Source: Desulfobulbaceae bacterium (lineage in GTDB: Bacteria > Desulfobacterota > Desulfobulbia > Desulfobulbales > SURF-16). Taken from it: DNA of 40,167 nucleotides. The translations under genes were made by a program, and so were the position numbers. The notes below the pieces were generated by a model, which did not search any database, was not told the DNA's origin, and saw only the letters and a list, made by a program, of their open reading frames with translations. Shown here in pieces: positions 24,385 through 32,868 of this stretch. Position 1 is the first letter of the stretch; every line of letters begins with the position of its first letter. The stretch covers positions 1 through 40,167 of the forward strand of contig JALNXE010000034.1 of NCBI GenBank assembly GCA_023230525.1, written 5' to 3'.

Positions 24385-25352
24385 GGGTTTTCTCCTTGGT
24401 GATCCGGTTGCCAGGTACCGTGCTCGAAGATTTCCCGGGTGAATTCATGATAGGGTTCGAGTTTTTTCATTTTCTGGATTTTTTTTAATATTTTTTCCCC
24501 ATCGCTAAAAGAGGCGGCCAGATAAAACCAGAGCCCTTTCAGGCGGCCCAGCACCGGGGAGGGGCCGGAGAGCATTTGCTGGTAGCAGGCCAGCAGTTCC
24601 CCATGGAAAGCGGCCAGGGTGGGCAGGGGGTCAGCCGGCAGGGCCAGCTGCTTGAGGCGGGCGGCAAGAAAGGGGTCAGCCAGGGCGCCCCGGCCGATCA
24701 TCCAGCTTTTTACAGCGGGAAAGCGTTCAGCGAGCCTTTGATAAACCGCATAACTGGTGATATCGCCGTTATACACCACGGGATGGCGGCAGAGTTCCAG
24801 GCAGCGGGCAAAGGTGTCCAGATCAACCGCGCCCTCATACATCTGGATGCCGGTGCGCGGGTGGATAATCACCTCACTTAAGGGAAACGTGTTGAAAACG
24901 GGCAGCAGGGCGAAAATCTCCTCGGGATTTCTGCGGCCCAGGCGGATTTTGACGGAGATGGCCAGCGGCTGTTCCCGGTGGGCTTGGTCGAGAAAGGCCT
25001 CGATTTTGTCGGGAAAAGGCAGCAGTCCAGAGCCGCGCATCTTATTGGCCACCATGGGGTAGGGACAGCCCAGGTTCCAGTTGACCTCGGTATAGCCCAG
25101 CTCAGCCAGCAGCCGGGCCGTGGCTATGAAGTGACCGGCATTTTTCGAGAGAATCTGCGGCACCACGGGCAGCAGCCGGTTGTTTTCCGGCAGCAGATCC
25201 TTGAATTTGGCCGGTTTGATTCTGCTGCCCTGAAAGGTGGAGATAAAAGGGGCCACCGCCCGGTCAAAACCAGGGAAAAAGCGGACGAAGATATCCCGGA
25301 AGGCCGCCTCGGTGATGCCCCGCAGGGGGGCCAGGATGAGGGCGGGGCTCAT
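24381..25352 (-). CDS. tRNA-dihydrouridine synthase family protein
   Basis: FMN-dependent reductase that makes dihydrouridine in tRNA. TIM-barrel protein of 323 residues starting LILAPLRGITEAAFR, with VNWNLGCPYPMVANKMRGSGLL (catalytic Cys96), SVKIRLG, IIHPRTG and VVYNGDITS; the IGRGAL phosphate-binding motif follows. It resembles the DusC-like branch, but I do not assign which uridine is modified. It overlaps its neighbours on both sides by ATGA and so is translationally coupled. Confidence 0.9.
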   Translation of the reverse strand: MSPALILAPLRGITEAAFRDIFVRFFPGFDRAVAPFISTFQGSRIKPAKFKDLLPENNRLLPVVPQILSKNAGHFIATARLLAELGYTEVNWNLGCPYPMVANKMRGSGLLPFPDKIEAFLDQAHREQPLAISVKIRLGRRNPEEIFALLPVFNTFPLSEVIIHPRTGIQMYEGAVDLDTFARCLELCRHPVVYNGDITSYAVYQRLAERFPAVKSWMIGRGALADPFLAARLKQLALPADPLPTLAAFHGELLACYQQMLSGPSPVLGRLKGLWFYLAASFSDGEKILKKIQKMKKLEPYHEFTREIFEHGTWQPDHQGENP

Positions 25353-26050
25353 GGCGCCGGCTGGAGTGCGGCCTGGCGGTCATACTCCCTGATGATGTCA
25401 TTGGTGATGTCAAAGCTTGCGTCATTATAGAAAATACTGCCGGAATTCCGGTTGAGGACATGGGTGAAACCATTGTCCACGGCATATTTTTCCACGATGG
25501 TCTGGATTTCGGTGATCACATGGCTGATCATTTCTTTTTCAACCCCGTCAATCCGCTCGGTCTCACCGGCCCGGCGCATCTCTTCAAATCTTTCCCTGGC
25601 CTGGCGGCCGCGTATGGATTGATCGACCACCTGTTGGATATCAATGACGCCAATGCTTTGCACGGGTCGGTCCGGCTTTTTTTCTTTTTGGCTATTTTTT
25701 CTGGTGATCTTCTGCTGGTCTGCCTCAATGATCTTTTTTTCATCCTTCGGCGCCAATTGAACGGCTGGATTTTCCTTGAGCAGGGAGCTGTGCACCCAGC
25801 CGCTCTCGGCCAGGCCCGGCACCTCCACCTTGACCCATTCCTTATAACGGTCCTTGGCCAGCACTTTTGTTTCTTTGCGCAGCGGGGTGATGATTTTGGC
25901 GTTTTCAGCCGGACTGGTGCGCAGATTGGCGTCTTCGAGGATCACCGCGCCGGCGGCCTGGATGTCATCGGCGGCCCGGGCCGCCACCGTGAAGCCCGCT
26001 GACAGCAATAGCAGGGCCAGTGAAAAGCAGAAACGTGTCACAGTTGCCAT
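25349..26050 (-). CDS. Periplasmic SH3 domain - short OmpH/Skp-like fusion protein
   Basis: Signal peptide (about 1-25, ending AARA), a bacterial SH3 domain (about 30-90: ANLRTSPAENAKIITPLRKETKVL, then WVKVEVPGLAESGWVHSSLL), a charged linker and a C-terminal OmpH-like part (about 125-230: IGVIDIQQVVDQS..G.QARERFEEMRR and EIQTIVEKYAVDNGFTHVLNRNSGSIFYNDASFDITNDII). The coiled-coil 'tentacle' of Skp between these two OmpH motifs is much shorter than in true Skp. The start is ambiguous among in-frame ATGs at 26056 and 26050; 26050 gives the cleanest signal peptide. Possibly an envelope chaperone or peptidoglycan-associated protein. Confidence 0.78.
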   Translation of the reverse strand: MATVTRFCFSLALLLLSAGFTVAARAADDIQAAGAVILEDANLRTSPAENAKIITPLRKETKVLAKDRYKEWVKVEVPGLAESGWVHSSLLKENPAVQLAPKDEKKIIEADQQKITRKNSQKEKKPDRPVQSIGVIDIQQVVDQSIRGRQARERFEEMRRAGETERIDGVEKEMISHVITEIQTIVEKYAVDNGFTHVLNRNSGSIFYNDASFDITNDIIREYDRQAALQPAP

Positions 26051-26082
26051 GTTCATCTCTTGGAAAATATGCGGAAAAGTCA

Positions 26083-27474
26083 TTACACCGCGGTGGAACC
26101 AGGGGTGCGGGGAAAGGCGATCACGTCGCGGATGTTGCCCATGCCGGTGACAAACTGGATGATCCGTTCGAAACCGAGGCCGAAACCGGCGTGGGGCACC
26201 GTACCGAAACGGCGCAAATCAAGATACCACTGGTAATTCTCCAGGGCGATACCCGCTTCCTCCATTCTGGCCGTCAACAGCTCAAGGCGTTCCTCGCGCT
26301 GGCTGCCGCCGATGATTTCACCAATGCCGGGGAAGAGGATGTCCATGGCCGCCACGGTTTTACCGTCATCATTGACCCGCATGTAAAAGGGTTTGATGGT
26401 TTTCGGGTAATCGGTGACAATCACCGGCCGCTGGTAAAGTGTTTCAGCCAGGAAACGCTCGTGCTCGGATTGCAGGTCAATGCCCCAGGCAACCGGGAAA
26501 GCGAAGTCCCGGCCTGATTGCTCCAGCTCTTTTACCGCTTGGCTGTAAGAAATGCGGACAAATTCATGCCTGAGGACATTGTCGAGTTTGGCCAGGAGGT
26601 TTTTGTCGATAAAACGGGCGAAAAGGTCCATGTCCTCGGCGCAGTTTTCCAGGCAGTCGCTGATGAGAAATTTCAGCAGCTCCTCGGCCAGGTCCATATC
26701 CCCCTCCAGATCGCAGAAGGCCATTTCCGGTTCCAGCATCCAGAATTCGGCCAGATGGCGGCTGGTGTTGGAATTTTCCGCCCGGAAGGTGGGGCCGAAG
26801 GTGTAGACGTTGCCCAGGGCCAGGGCATAGGCCTCCGCCTCCAGCTGGCCGCTGACCGTCAGGCTGGCCGGCCGGCCGAAAAAATCCCGGCTGAAGTCCA
26901 CCGCCCCATCAATTACGGGCAGCTGCTGCAGGTCAAGGGAGGTGACGGTGAACATCTCGCCCGCCCCCTCGCAGTCGCTGGTGGTGATCACCGGGGTGTG
27001 GATCTGGAAAAAACCCCGCTGCTGGAAAAATTGCTGGATGGCCCAGGACAGCCTGCTGCGGATCCTAGCCACTGCCCCCAGGCTGTTGGTGCGGCCGCGC
27101 AGATGGGCCACGGAGCGGAGAAACTCGAAAGAGTGGCGTTTTTTCTGCAGGGGGTAGGTTTCCGGCGGGGCCCAGCCGTAGACCATGATTTCCCGGGCAT
27201 GCAGTTCCACCTCCTGGCCCTTGGCCGGGGAGGCAACCAGCAGGCCGCGGGCGGCAATGGAGCAGCCGGTGGAGAGCCGGGCAATGTCTGTCTGGAAATT
27301 GGCCAGGGATTCATCGGCAATGACCTGCAGGCCGGTTAGGCTCGAGCCGTCGGTCACGTCGAGAAACGACAGGCCCTTGGATTCGCGTTTTGATTTCAGC
27401 CAGCCCTGGACGCAGATGTCCCGGTTGACCGGTTTTTCCGTGAGGATTGTTTTGATGCGCAGTGTTTTTTCCAT
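26083..27474 (-). CDS. asnS: Asparaginyl-tRNA synthetase
   Basis: Class IIb aminoacyl-tRNA synthetase, 463 residues, full length. N-terminal OB-fold anticodon-binding domain (about 15-110: ICVQGWLKSKRESKGLSFLDVTDGSSL). Motif 2 is FRAENSNTSRHLAEFWMLEPE, with the Asn-type signature. Motif 3 is HAGFGLGFERIIQFVTGMGNIRDVI, followed by FPRTPG. The distance from aspartyl-tRNA synthetase is clear from the short length and the ITTSDCEGAGEMF motif. First gene of the asnS - SH3/OmpH - dus - traB group. Confidence 0.96.
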   Translation of the reverse strand: MEKTLRIKTILTEKPVNRDICVQGWLKSKRESKGLSFLDVTDGSSLTGLQVIADESLANFQTDIARLSTGCSIAARGLLVASPAKGQEVELHAREIMVYGWAPPETYPLQKKRHSFEFLRSVAHLRGRTNSLGAVARIRSRLSWAIQQFFQQRGFFQIHTPVITTSDCEGAGEMFTVTSLDLQQLPVIDGAVDFSRDFFGRPASLTVSGQLEAEAYALALGNVYTFGPTFRAENSNTSRHLAEFWMLEPEMAFCDLEGDMDLAEELLKFLISDCLENCAEDMDLFARFIDKNLLAKLDNVLRHEFVRISYSQAVKELEQSGRDFAFPVAWGIDLQSEHERFLAETLYQRPVIVTDYPKTIKPFYMRVNDDGKTVAAMDILFPGIGEIIGGSQREERLELLTARMEEAGIALENYQWYLDLRRFGTVPHAGFGLGFERIIQFVTGMGNIRDVIAFPRTPGSTAV

Positions 27475-27514
27475 GTCGGCAAAAGGTAAAATTTCTGTAA
27501 TTGCTCAGGTTCGT

Positions 27515-27566
27515 TAGACTATCAGACTATTAGACTGTAGTCTGTTAGATAGACTGTAGTCTGTCA
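27515..27566. repeat. Short AGACT-based direct and inverted repeats upstream of asnS
   Basis: AGACTATC, AGACTATT and two copies of AGACTGTAGTCTGT (27532 and 27551, 19 bases apart) occur in a row. Each AGACT-GT-AGTCT is an inverted repeat. They occupy the asnS leader/promoter region (about 40-95 bases before the ATG). No T-box features are seen. The rest of the gap to 27762 holds only a weak inverted repeat (CCTAACCACC ... GGGGTTAGCGGG, about 27633-27700). Confidence 0.6.
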
Positions 27567-27762
27567 GCAAAAAAAACGATGGGAAACAGGGGTGCAAAGC
27601 GTACTTGATTTGGTATTTTTTTAGTTACGGCTCCTAACCACCTGCAGTCCATCCACCGGAGTAGTTCAAATTTCTTTGATCCGGGTGGGGTTAGCGGGTA
27701 GGTTGTCTGGACAATTGACCCATCTTAATCATTTTTATCGATTTTTAACAGGAGAATAGAAA

Positions 27763-28323
27763 ATGGCAAGAACGAAAAGACTCGTGCCGGCAAGTTCCGG
27801 CCTGCTCGTTGTCGATATCCAGGAGAGAATGATGCGGGTGATCCCTGAAAAAGATGAGGTGGTGAAAAACAGCGTGCTGCTGCTGAAAGCTGCGCAGATT
27901 CTTAAGCTTCCCATTGTCGCCACCACCCAGTATGCCGCCAGAATCGGCGAGCTGCTGCCGGAAATCACCGCGGCAATGGGTGATATCCGGCCCCTGGACA
28001 AACTTGAGTTCGGTTGTTTTGACAATAAGGAGGCCCTGGCGAAAATCCGCTCCTACCCCGAGGTTGACAGCTGGATTGCCTGCGGGGTGGAAACCCATAT
28101 CTGCATCTACCAGACCGTGCTGGGCGGTCTGCGGGAGGGCTATACCATGTGGGTTCCGGCGGACGCCGTCAATTCCAGGGCGGAAAAAAACTATCAGACC
28201 GGCCTGGAGAGGATCCGGCAGATCGGCGGGGCGGTGGGCAACACGGAAATGATCATTTACGAACTGCTGCAGCAGGCCGGCACCGCGGAGTTTAAGGCCA
28301 TGCTGCCGTTTATCAAATCGTAA
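27763..28323 (+). CDS. Isochorismatase-family cysteine hydrolase
   Basis: 186 residues with the complete catalytic set of the family: Asp18 (LLVVDIQE), Lys80 (LDKLEFGCF) and nucleophile Cys114 (CGVETHIC), with the cis-peptide motif before it. The family includes nicotinamidases and other amidases; the substrate is unknown (the sequence is closest in style to YcaC/MAR1-type hydrolases). ACAGGAG stands about eight bases before ATG 27763, and TTGACC at about 27714 might be a -35 element. Confidence 0.9.
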   Translation: MARTKRLVPASSGLLVVDIQERMMRVIPEKDEVVKNSVLLLKAAQILKLPIVATTQYAARIGELLPEITAAMGDIRPLDKLEFGCFDNKEALAKIRSYPEVDSWIACGVETHICIYQTVLGGLREGYTMWVPADAVNSRAEKNYQTGLERIRQIGGAVGNTEMIIYELLQQAGTAEFKAMLPFIKS

Positions 28324-28335
28324 AAGGTCTGTTTT

Positions 28336-28420
28336 CACCACAGAGCACACAGAGATCACCGAGAAAATATTTTTATTTTCAGCAAGTTATCTCTGTGGGT
28401 TTGGTGCTCTCTGTGGTTAA
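28336..28420. repeat. ACAGAG-type inverted repeat
   Basis: Left arm CACCACAGAGCACACAGAGAT (28337-28357, in part) and right arm ATCTCTGTGGGTTTGGTGC continuing CTCTGTGGTTAA (about 28389-28420) pair imperfectly around an AT-rich centre. Repeats built on CACAGAG units are dispersed in many genomes. Here it could also end transcription of the preceding hydrolase gene. Confidence 0.55.
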
Positions 28421-28454
28421 TTTTCAGTTTTTACGAATTCATCAAGATTTTATT

Positions 28455-28481
28455 TGAGAAAAAATAAATGATTTCCGATAG
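28455..28481 (+). promoter_or_regulatory. Weak FliA-like promoter of the motor gene pair
   Basis: TCCGATAG (28474-28481; 6 of 8 to GCCGATAA) with TGAG 15 bases upstream (2 of 4). The spacing to ATG 28532 (about 44 bases from the predicted start) is like that of the stronger site before 19455. GAAGGAGAG follows as ribosome site. Confidence 0.25.
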
Positions 28482-28531
28482 GTATGATTGACCATTTTTT
28501 TTGTATTCTTGCCGGAAGTTGAAGGAGAGCG

Positions 28532-29437
28532 ATGACAGAGCAGCCAGGGCAGACAGATACGCCCCAGGAAAATAACACCGGCCGCCGGGCTGAGACACCG
28601 CCTGCCGCCGCCGGCCAGAAACCGGGGAGCGTTCAGCCGCTCAAAATGATACGGCCCAAGAGGCCCAAAGGCCGGAGGATTGCCGCCTTCCAGGAAGAAA
28701 TGCAATGGGAGAGCGGCATGCGGGTTTATGATGAAGTCTCATTTGAACGGCTGCGTATGCCCCGCTCCCCCCAGTGGTCGGTGGTCTGGTCTGATCTGAT
28801 GATGACCATGTTCATCCTCTTTGCCGTTCTCTATGTCTACCAGTTAGCCAACCGGGAGGTGCTTTACGAAAAGGTTCCCTCGCCTGATATCAGCACGGCT
28901 GAGAAAGTGAACGGCAGGGGGCCTGTTGACCCCTTCAGCGAGTCTGCCGACAACCGCCTGGCCAGGATTTATGATCTGAGCCGCCAGGCGGTCGATGCGG
29001 ACAGCCTGAGAGATATTGCCAGGGTGGATCTCGCGCCGGACAAAACGGTAAGGATCATCCTCACCGGCGACCTGCTCTTTGACAGCGGCAGGGCCGTGCT
29101 GAAGGACAGCGCCCGGCAGGCCCTGCAGAAGATCATTCCCCTGATCGGCCAGACGCCATACATGATCAATGTGGTCGGCCATACGGATGACCTGCCGATC
29201 CAGACCCCGGAGTTCCCCTCCAACTGGGAGCTGTCCCTGGTCCGGGCCAGCAGGGTCGCCCGCTTCCTGATGCAGGAGACCCATCTTGACGAGAGCAGGT
29301 TTTATGTAACCGGACACGCCTCCACCCAGCCGGTGGCGGCCAACGATACCCCGGAGCACCGGGCGGCAAACCGCAGGGTGGAGATCATCCTGACCAAAGA
29401 ACAGCCCACTGCCGTGACCGCAGGAGGCGCGCCATGA
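28532..29437 (+). CDS. MotB-like stator / OmpA-domain protein
   Basis: 301 residues: a basic, Pro-rich cytoplasmic tail (1-78), one transmembrane helix with a MotB-like proton-binding Asp88 (WSVVWSDLMMTMFILFAVLYV, 82-102), and a periplasmic OmpA/MotB peptidoglycan-binding domain (about 165-290: LLFDSGRAVLKDSA, VVGHTDDLPI, NWELSLVRASRVARFL). The cytoplasmic tail is longer than in E. coli MotB. The stop overlaps the MotA-like start (ATGA). Gene order is B before A, the reverse of enterics. It could drive flagella or another rotary or gliding apparatus. Confidence 0.88.
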   Translation: MTEQPGQTDTPQENNTGRRAETPPAAAGQKPGSVQPLKMIRPKRPKGRRIAAFQEEMQWESGMRVYDEVSFERLRMPRSPQWSVVWSDLMMTMFILFAVLYVYQLANREVLYEKVPSPDISTAEKVNGRGPVDPFSESADNRLARIYDLSRQAVDADSLRDIARVDLAPDKTVRIILTGDLLFDSGRAVLKDSARQALQKIIPLIGQTPYMINVVGHTDDLPIQTPEFPSNWELSLVRASRVARFLMQETHLDESRFYVTGHASTQPVAANDTPEHRAANRRVEIILTKEQPTAVTAGGAP

Positions 29438-30276
29438 AAAACCAGAACATCATCGGCCTCATCTGTTGCACGGTGCTCTTTCTGGCCGGATTTATTTTTC
29501 ACGGCAATATGGCCCTGTATTTTAATCTGTCCGGCGCCCTGGTGGTGCTCGGCGGCACCTTGGGGGCCACCCTGATCACCTACCGGCTGGACCGGCTGAA
29601 GATTGTCTATAAGGTGCTTGTTTCCTCCTACCGCACGAAAACCAAGACCCCGGAGGATATTGTCGAAATTCTGGTGGATCTGTCCGTGAAATCAAAGTTC
29701 AAGGGGATTCTCTCCCTGCAGGAGGATGAGGAGGAGACCAGCCTCCTCTTTCTGCGCCGGGCCCTGGGGCTGCTGGTGGACGGTTACCGGGGCAAGGTGA
29801 TCCGCGATATCCTCAATACCGAGATGTATTTCTTCAAACTGCGGCGGGAGGACTGCGAGCGGGTGATCCGCACCATGGGGGAGCTGTTTCCCTCCTTCGG
29901 GCTGGTGGGCAGCATAGTGGGGCTGGTCGGCATGCTCTCCGGGGTGGGAGACAGCAAGGTGATTCTCGCCACCGTGCCCATTGCCCTGACCTCCACCCTT
30001 TACGGCGTGGTGCTGGCCAATTTCTTCTGTGTGCCCTTTGCCGGCAATATCCGGGAGAGAACTGACCAGGAGCTGCTGCTGCAGAAGATCATCATGGAAG
30101 GCGTCATTGCCATTGAAAGCGAGATGGACCCCCGCAGCCTTGAGCGGAAACTGCATTCCTTTGTCACCCCCTCCTCCCGCAATGTGCAGCTGGTTTCTTT
30201 AAAGAGGATTCAGGAACGCTTCAATATCTCAGGCGACCGATCAAGCGACAAAGAAGAGAAACGCCATATTTTGTAA
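29434..30276 (+). CDS. MotA-like stator protein
   Basis: 280 residues with four hydrophobic helices (about 5-23, 28-48, 150-172, 180-203) and a large cytoplasmic loop between helices 2 and 3. Motor signatures: GGTLGATLITY after helix 2, LFPSFGLVGSIVGLVGMLS (helix 3, with the conserved Pro) and ATVPIALTSTLYGVVLANFFCVPFAG (helix 4). With the overlapping MotB-like gene it forms an ion-driven stator (family knowledge). A gap of 229 bases without clear signals separates it from the PilZ gene. Confidence 0.9.
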   Translation: MKNQNIIGLICCTVLFLAGFIFHGNMALYFNLSGALVVLGGTLGATLITYRLDRLKIVYKVLVSSYRTKTKTPEDIVEILVDLSVKSKFKGILSLQEDEEETSLLFLRRALGLLVDGYRGKVIRDILNTEMYFFKLRREDCERVIRTMGELFPSFGLVGSIVGLVGMLSGVGDSKVILATVPIALTSTLYGVVLANFFCVPFAGNIRERTDQELLLQKIIMEGVIAIESEMDPRSLERKLHSFVTPSSRNVQLVSLKRIQERFNISGDRSSDKEEKRHIL

Positions 30277-30505
30277 TGGCTTGATCCCAACTTTTTTCTG
30301 TTTTCCCTTTTCCCCCTGCGTACTAAATAGTGTTGTTAAAACAAAACGTTAGGCGCAAGAGGCCCTGGCGTTTGGGCCGCTGAAATCCGTCCGGGGTTTA
30401 TTTTTGCCGGAAACTTGCAGGTAATTGCTTGATTTTTTAGATGAAATTTTCGTAACATTATTTTGATCGGATACCTCAGGGAAGCTGAAACAGTGGAGGG
30501 CGACA

Positions 30506-30877
30506 GTGAACGAGGAAGGGAAAAGCGCGGAACGGCGCAGATATGACCGGCTGGAAAAGGAGTTTGCTTTTACCTATACGGTTATTAATGATCTGACCAA
30601 TGCCACCCTTGATGAAATGGGGCTGATCCTTGATATCGGCGGCGGCGGTCTTCGTTTTCTCTCCTCCCGGCGCTGGAGGAAAAATGAACAGCTGTTGATG
30701 AAACTCGATTTTGCAGCTTGCCGGATCGATGATGCCGGCGATGATACCATCCCCTGCAGCGGGGACAGCACCGGTATGCTGGTTATCGGCACCGTGATGT
30801 GGTCCGCGGCAACAGCGCAGGAGGATCAGTTTGAGATAGGCATCAGGTTCACGGCACGGATGCATCGAGACCAATAA
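30506..30877 (+). CDS. PilZ-domain protein
   Basis: 123 residues with a single PilZ domain: RRYDR at 11-15 (RxxxR c-di-GMP site), then LDIGGGGL at 42-49, where the usual Ser of (D/N)xSxxG is Gly, and the strand VIGTVMWSAATAQEDQFEIGIRFT. It is likely a c-di-GMP-responsive effector. Its place between stator and CheZ-like genes suggests motility control (inference). The GTG start is supported by GGAGGG five bases upstream. Confidence 0.85.
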   Translation: MNEEGKSAERRRYDRLEKEFAFTYTVINDLTNATLDEMGLILDIGGGGLRFLSSRRWRKNEQLLMKLDFAACRIDDAGDDTIPCSGDSTGMLVIGTVMWSAATAQEDQFEIGIRFTARMHRDQ

Positions 30878-30899
30878 GGATATTGAACAACAGGGATAT

Positions 30900-32447
30900 A
30901 TGGCTATGAGCAATAAACCGGAGATTTACCTTGAAATAGGAGCCAGTTTTTTCAGAATTCCCACCTCCGAGGCAAACTATAACATCACCATACTCGGCAG
31001 TCAGGAATGCTCGGTCACCAGGGTGGTGGAAAAAATTGTGGAAAAGGAGAAGAAAGCGGTTCCCGCCTATGAGGAAAGCGCCATGGCGGCAGTCTCCGCA
31101 GGCCTTGCCGCCACTGATTCCGATGATTTTTACCGGGAAGTTTCCAGTGAAATCTACCGGGATATCGGCCAGCTGGCTAAAAATCTCAGTGTCACCATCA
31201 TGGATATTCCGGCTGAGGATCGCCTGCAGAAACGGGTGGAGCTCGATGAGGCCGGCGATAAGATTGAAGATGCCAAGAACCAGCTGAAAGATATCGTCGA
31301 GATGACCGAGCGGGCGGCCATGAAGATCATGGACAAGGTGGAGGATGTCCAGGGGGGAACCGATAATGTCAAGAACCTGCTGTCAGCCCTGAAGAATCAC
31401 CCCGCCTTCTCCATTACCGAACCTGCCGCCGCCCTTGATGATTCGGAGACAGGATGCCCGATTACCGAGGAAACCGAGGCCCTGCAGCAGGAGATCAGCC
31501 AGGCCATTGACCTGCTCACCGCCATGCAGGAGGGAGGCGGAGCTGCGGCGGCGGAGCCGGAGGTGAAAAGGGAGAAGAAAAAACGTTATCTCTTTGATCT
31601 TGACGTGGTGTTTCAAACCCTTTATGAGCTCTGCACCAATGAAGCGGTAAAAGAGCATATTGCCAAAGCCCGGCAGAGGGCCGCTGAGCTTTTCTTGCTG
31701 GATACCTTCCATGATGCCATTTCCTCCAAGGCGGTCAAATATGAGGCGGACAGCGATAATTTCTACACGGTCCCCATGTCGGACGTCTTCGCCTCCCTTT
31801 TCAAGGCCTGTAAAGACAAGGGGGTCGCGAATCTGCTGAAAAAGATGGATGCCGGCCAGAGTTCGATTTTCCTGGACCAGACCATTCCACTGGCGGTCCC
31901 GCCGGTTGAAGAGATTGAGGTGGAAGTCGCCCCGCCAGCCGATGCCGCCGCGGTGGTTGCCGCCCCGCCCGATCCCCGCCTGGGCGAGGTGAAGGAATTA
32001 CTGGTCCAGGCAAACGAGGTGCTTGCCACCCTGCCGGAGAAAACCCATGGATTGCGCCTGCCTCCGGGTTGCAGCACCATGACCCTGGAGGACCAGCGGG
32101 AGATATTTAAAAGAATTGAAGATGCCTTCGGCATTGCAGCCAACATCAGCAGCGATGTCTCCAAGATTACCGAGGCCCTCAGTTTTCAGGATCTTTCCGG
32201 GCAGCAGATCATGAAGATCATCAAGCTTCTCAGTGATTTCCAGATTCAGCTGATTGCCCTGGTGGTTTCGTTTGGTTCGCAGTTGAAGCATAAGGAAATG
32301 AACAAGGACATCACCCTGGCAGAGAGTAAAAAACTTGCCCAGGATGACGTTGACAGTTATATTAATAAACTCTCCGGCACCGGCGAGGGCGGCGGCATGC
32401 TTGATCAGCTGACCGTCAATAAGATGCTGGAGGAGATGGGGTTCTGA
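30900..32447 (+). CDS. CheZ-like phosphatase, long form
   Basis: 515 residues, more than twice E. coli CheZ. The N-terminal region is unassigned (1-85). A helical part follows (about 110-160: AGDKIEDAKNQLKDIVEMTERAAMKIMDKVEDVQ). A middle region (about 225-320) contains a second helical segment. The CheZ-type active helix is FQDLSGQQIMKII (Asp431, Gln435, equivalent to D143/Q147). The C-terminus MLDQLTVNKMLEEMGF resembles the CheY-binding tail of CheZ. Predicted to dephosphorylate a CheY-type protein. Start either 30900 or 30906 (AGGGA is nearer-ideal for 30906). It follows PilZ by 22 bases. Confidence 0.85.
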   Translation: MAMSNKPEIYLEIGASFFRIPTSEANYNITILGSQECSVTRVVEKIVEKEKKAVPAYEESAMAAVSAGLAATDSDDFYREVSSEIYRDIGQLAKNLSVTIMDIPAEDRLQKRVELDEAGDKIEDAKNQLKDIVEMTERAAMKIMDKVEDVQGGTDNVKNLLSALKNHPAFSITEPAAALDDSETGCPITEETEALQQEISQAIDLLTAMQEGGGAAAAEPEVKREKKKRYLFDLDVVFQTLYELCTNEAVKEHIAKARQRAAELFLLDTFHDAISSKAVKYEADSDNFYTVPMSDVFASLFKACKDKGVANLLKKMDAGQSSIFLDQTIPLAVPPVEEIEVEVAPPADAAAVVAAPPDPRLGEVKELLVQANEVLATLPEKTHGLRLPPGCSTMTLEDQREIFKRIEDAFGIAANISSDVSKITEALSFQDLSGQQIMKIIKLLSDFQIQLIALVVSFGSQLKHKEMNKDITLAESKKLAQDDVDSYINKLSGTGEGGGMLDQLTVNKMLEEMGF

Positions 32448-32474
32448 ACAGGGAAGACCAGAGTGGTTTTACCG

Positions 32475-32503
32475 AATCCGGCTCTTAAGGCCGGATTTTT
32501 TTT
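32475..32503 (+). terminator. Intrinsic terminator of the motility group
   Basis: AATCCGGC - TCTTAAG - GCCGGATT followed by TTTTTT, 27 bases after the CheZ-like stop codon. Confidence 0.92.
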
Positions 32504-32572
32504 ATGGGAAGAGCCGGCAGATTTTTACTTAAAGATTTCCACCGTTTTTCGCTTGATCCGGACAGCTGCAAT

Positions 32573-32599
32573 AAAAAAAGGATAACCCGGAGGTTATCC
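32573..32599 (-). terminator. Intrinsic terminator of tRNA-Cys
   Basis: Minus strand GGATAACC - TCCG - GGTTATCC followed by seven T, beginning eight bases past the tRNA CCA end. Confidence 0.9.
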
Positions 32600-32606
32600 T
32601 AAAAAA

Positions 32607-32682
32607 TGGAGGCGGCGAGCGGATTTGAACCGCTGAATAATGGTTTTGCAGACCACTGCCTTAGCCACTTGGCTACGCCGCC
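32607..32682 (-). tRNA. tRNA-Cys (anticodon GCA)
   Basis: Full cloverleaf on the minus strand: acceptor GGCGGCG/CGCCGCC, D-arm GCC/GGC, anticodon stem GTGGT/ACCAT with loop CTGCAAA (anticodon GCA), variable TATTC, T-stem AGCGG/CCGCT with loop TTCAAAT, discriminator U73 as expected for Cys, and encoded CCA (32609-32607). Confidence 0.97.
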
Positions 32683-32707
32683 TTGCAAGCAGGTTGTTGA
32701 GCGGGAG

Positions 32708-32736
32708 ATAATAAACAGAGAACTCTTTTTTGACAA
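32708..32736 (-). promoter_or_regulatory. Sigma-70-type promoter of tRNA-Cys
   Basis: Minus strand TTGTCA (32736-32731), 17-base spacer, TATTAT (32713-32708): 5 of 6 at both boxes. The start is near 32701, about 19 bases before the mature tRNA end. Confidence 0.75.
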
Positions 32737-32868
32737 GGAAAATATGACCATGGGGCAAAAAGTATCCGGCAGGCAAAGCTATGGCGGCGGACCGCTAGGG
32801 CCGGGGACCAGGCAGGCGGCGGACCGGCGGGGCCGGATTGTATGCCCGCCCCGTTTCCCTATTAACGC

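Noticed and set aside
27475..27762. T-box riboswitch before asnS
   Set aside because: No T-box motif, specifier loop or antiterminator structure could be made out; only short AGACT repeats are present.
30345..30358. GTTAGGC as an integron attC core
   Set aside because: No complementary GCCTAAC partner, no hairpin between and no integrase or cassette arrangement; the GCTAACC at 34762 was rejected for the same reason.
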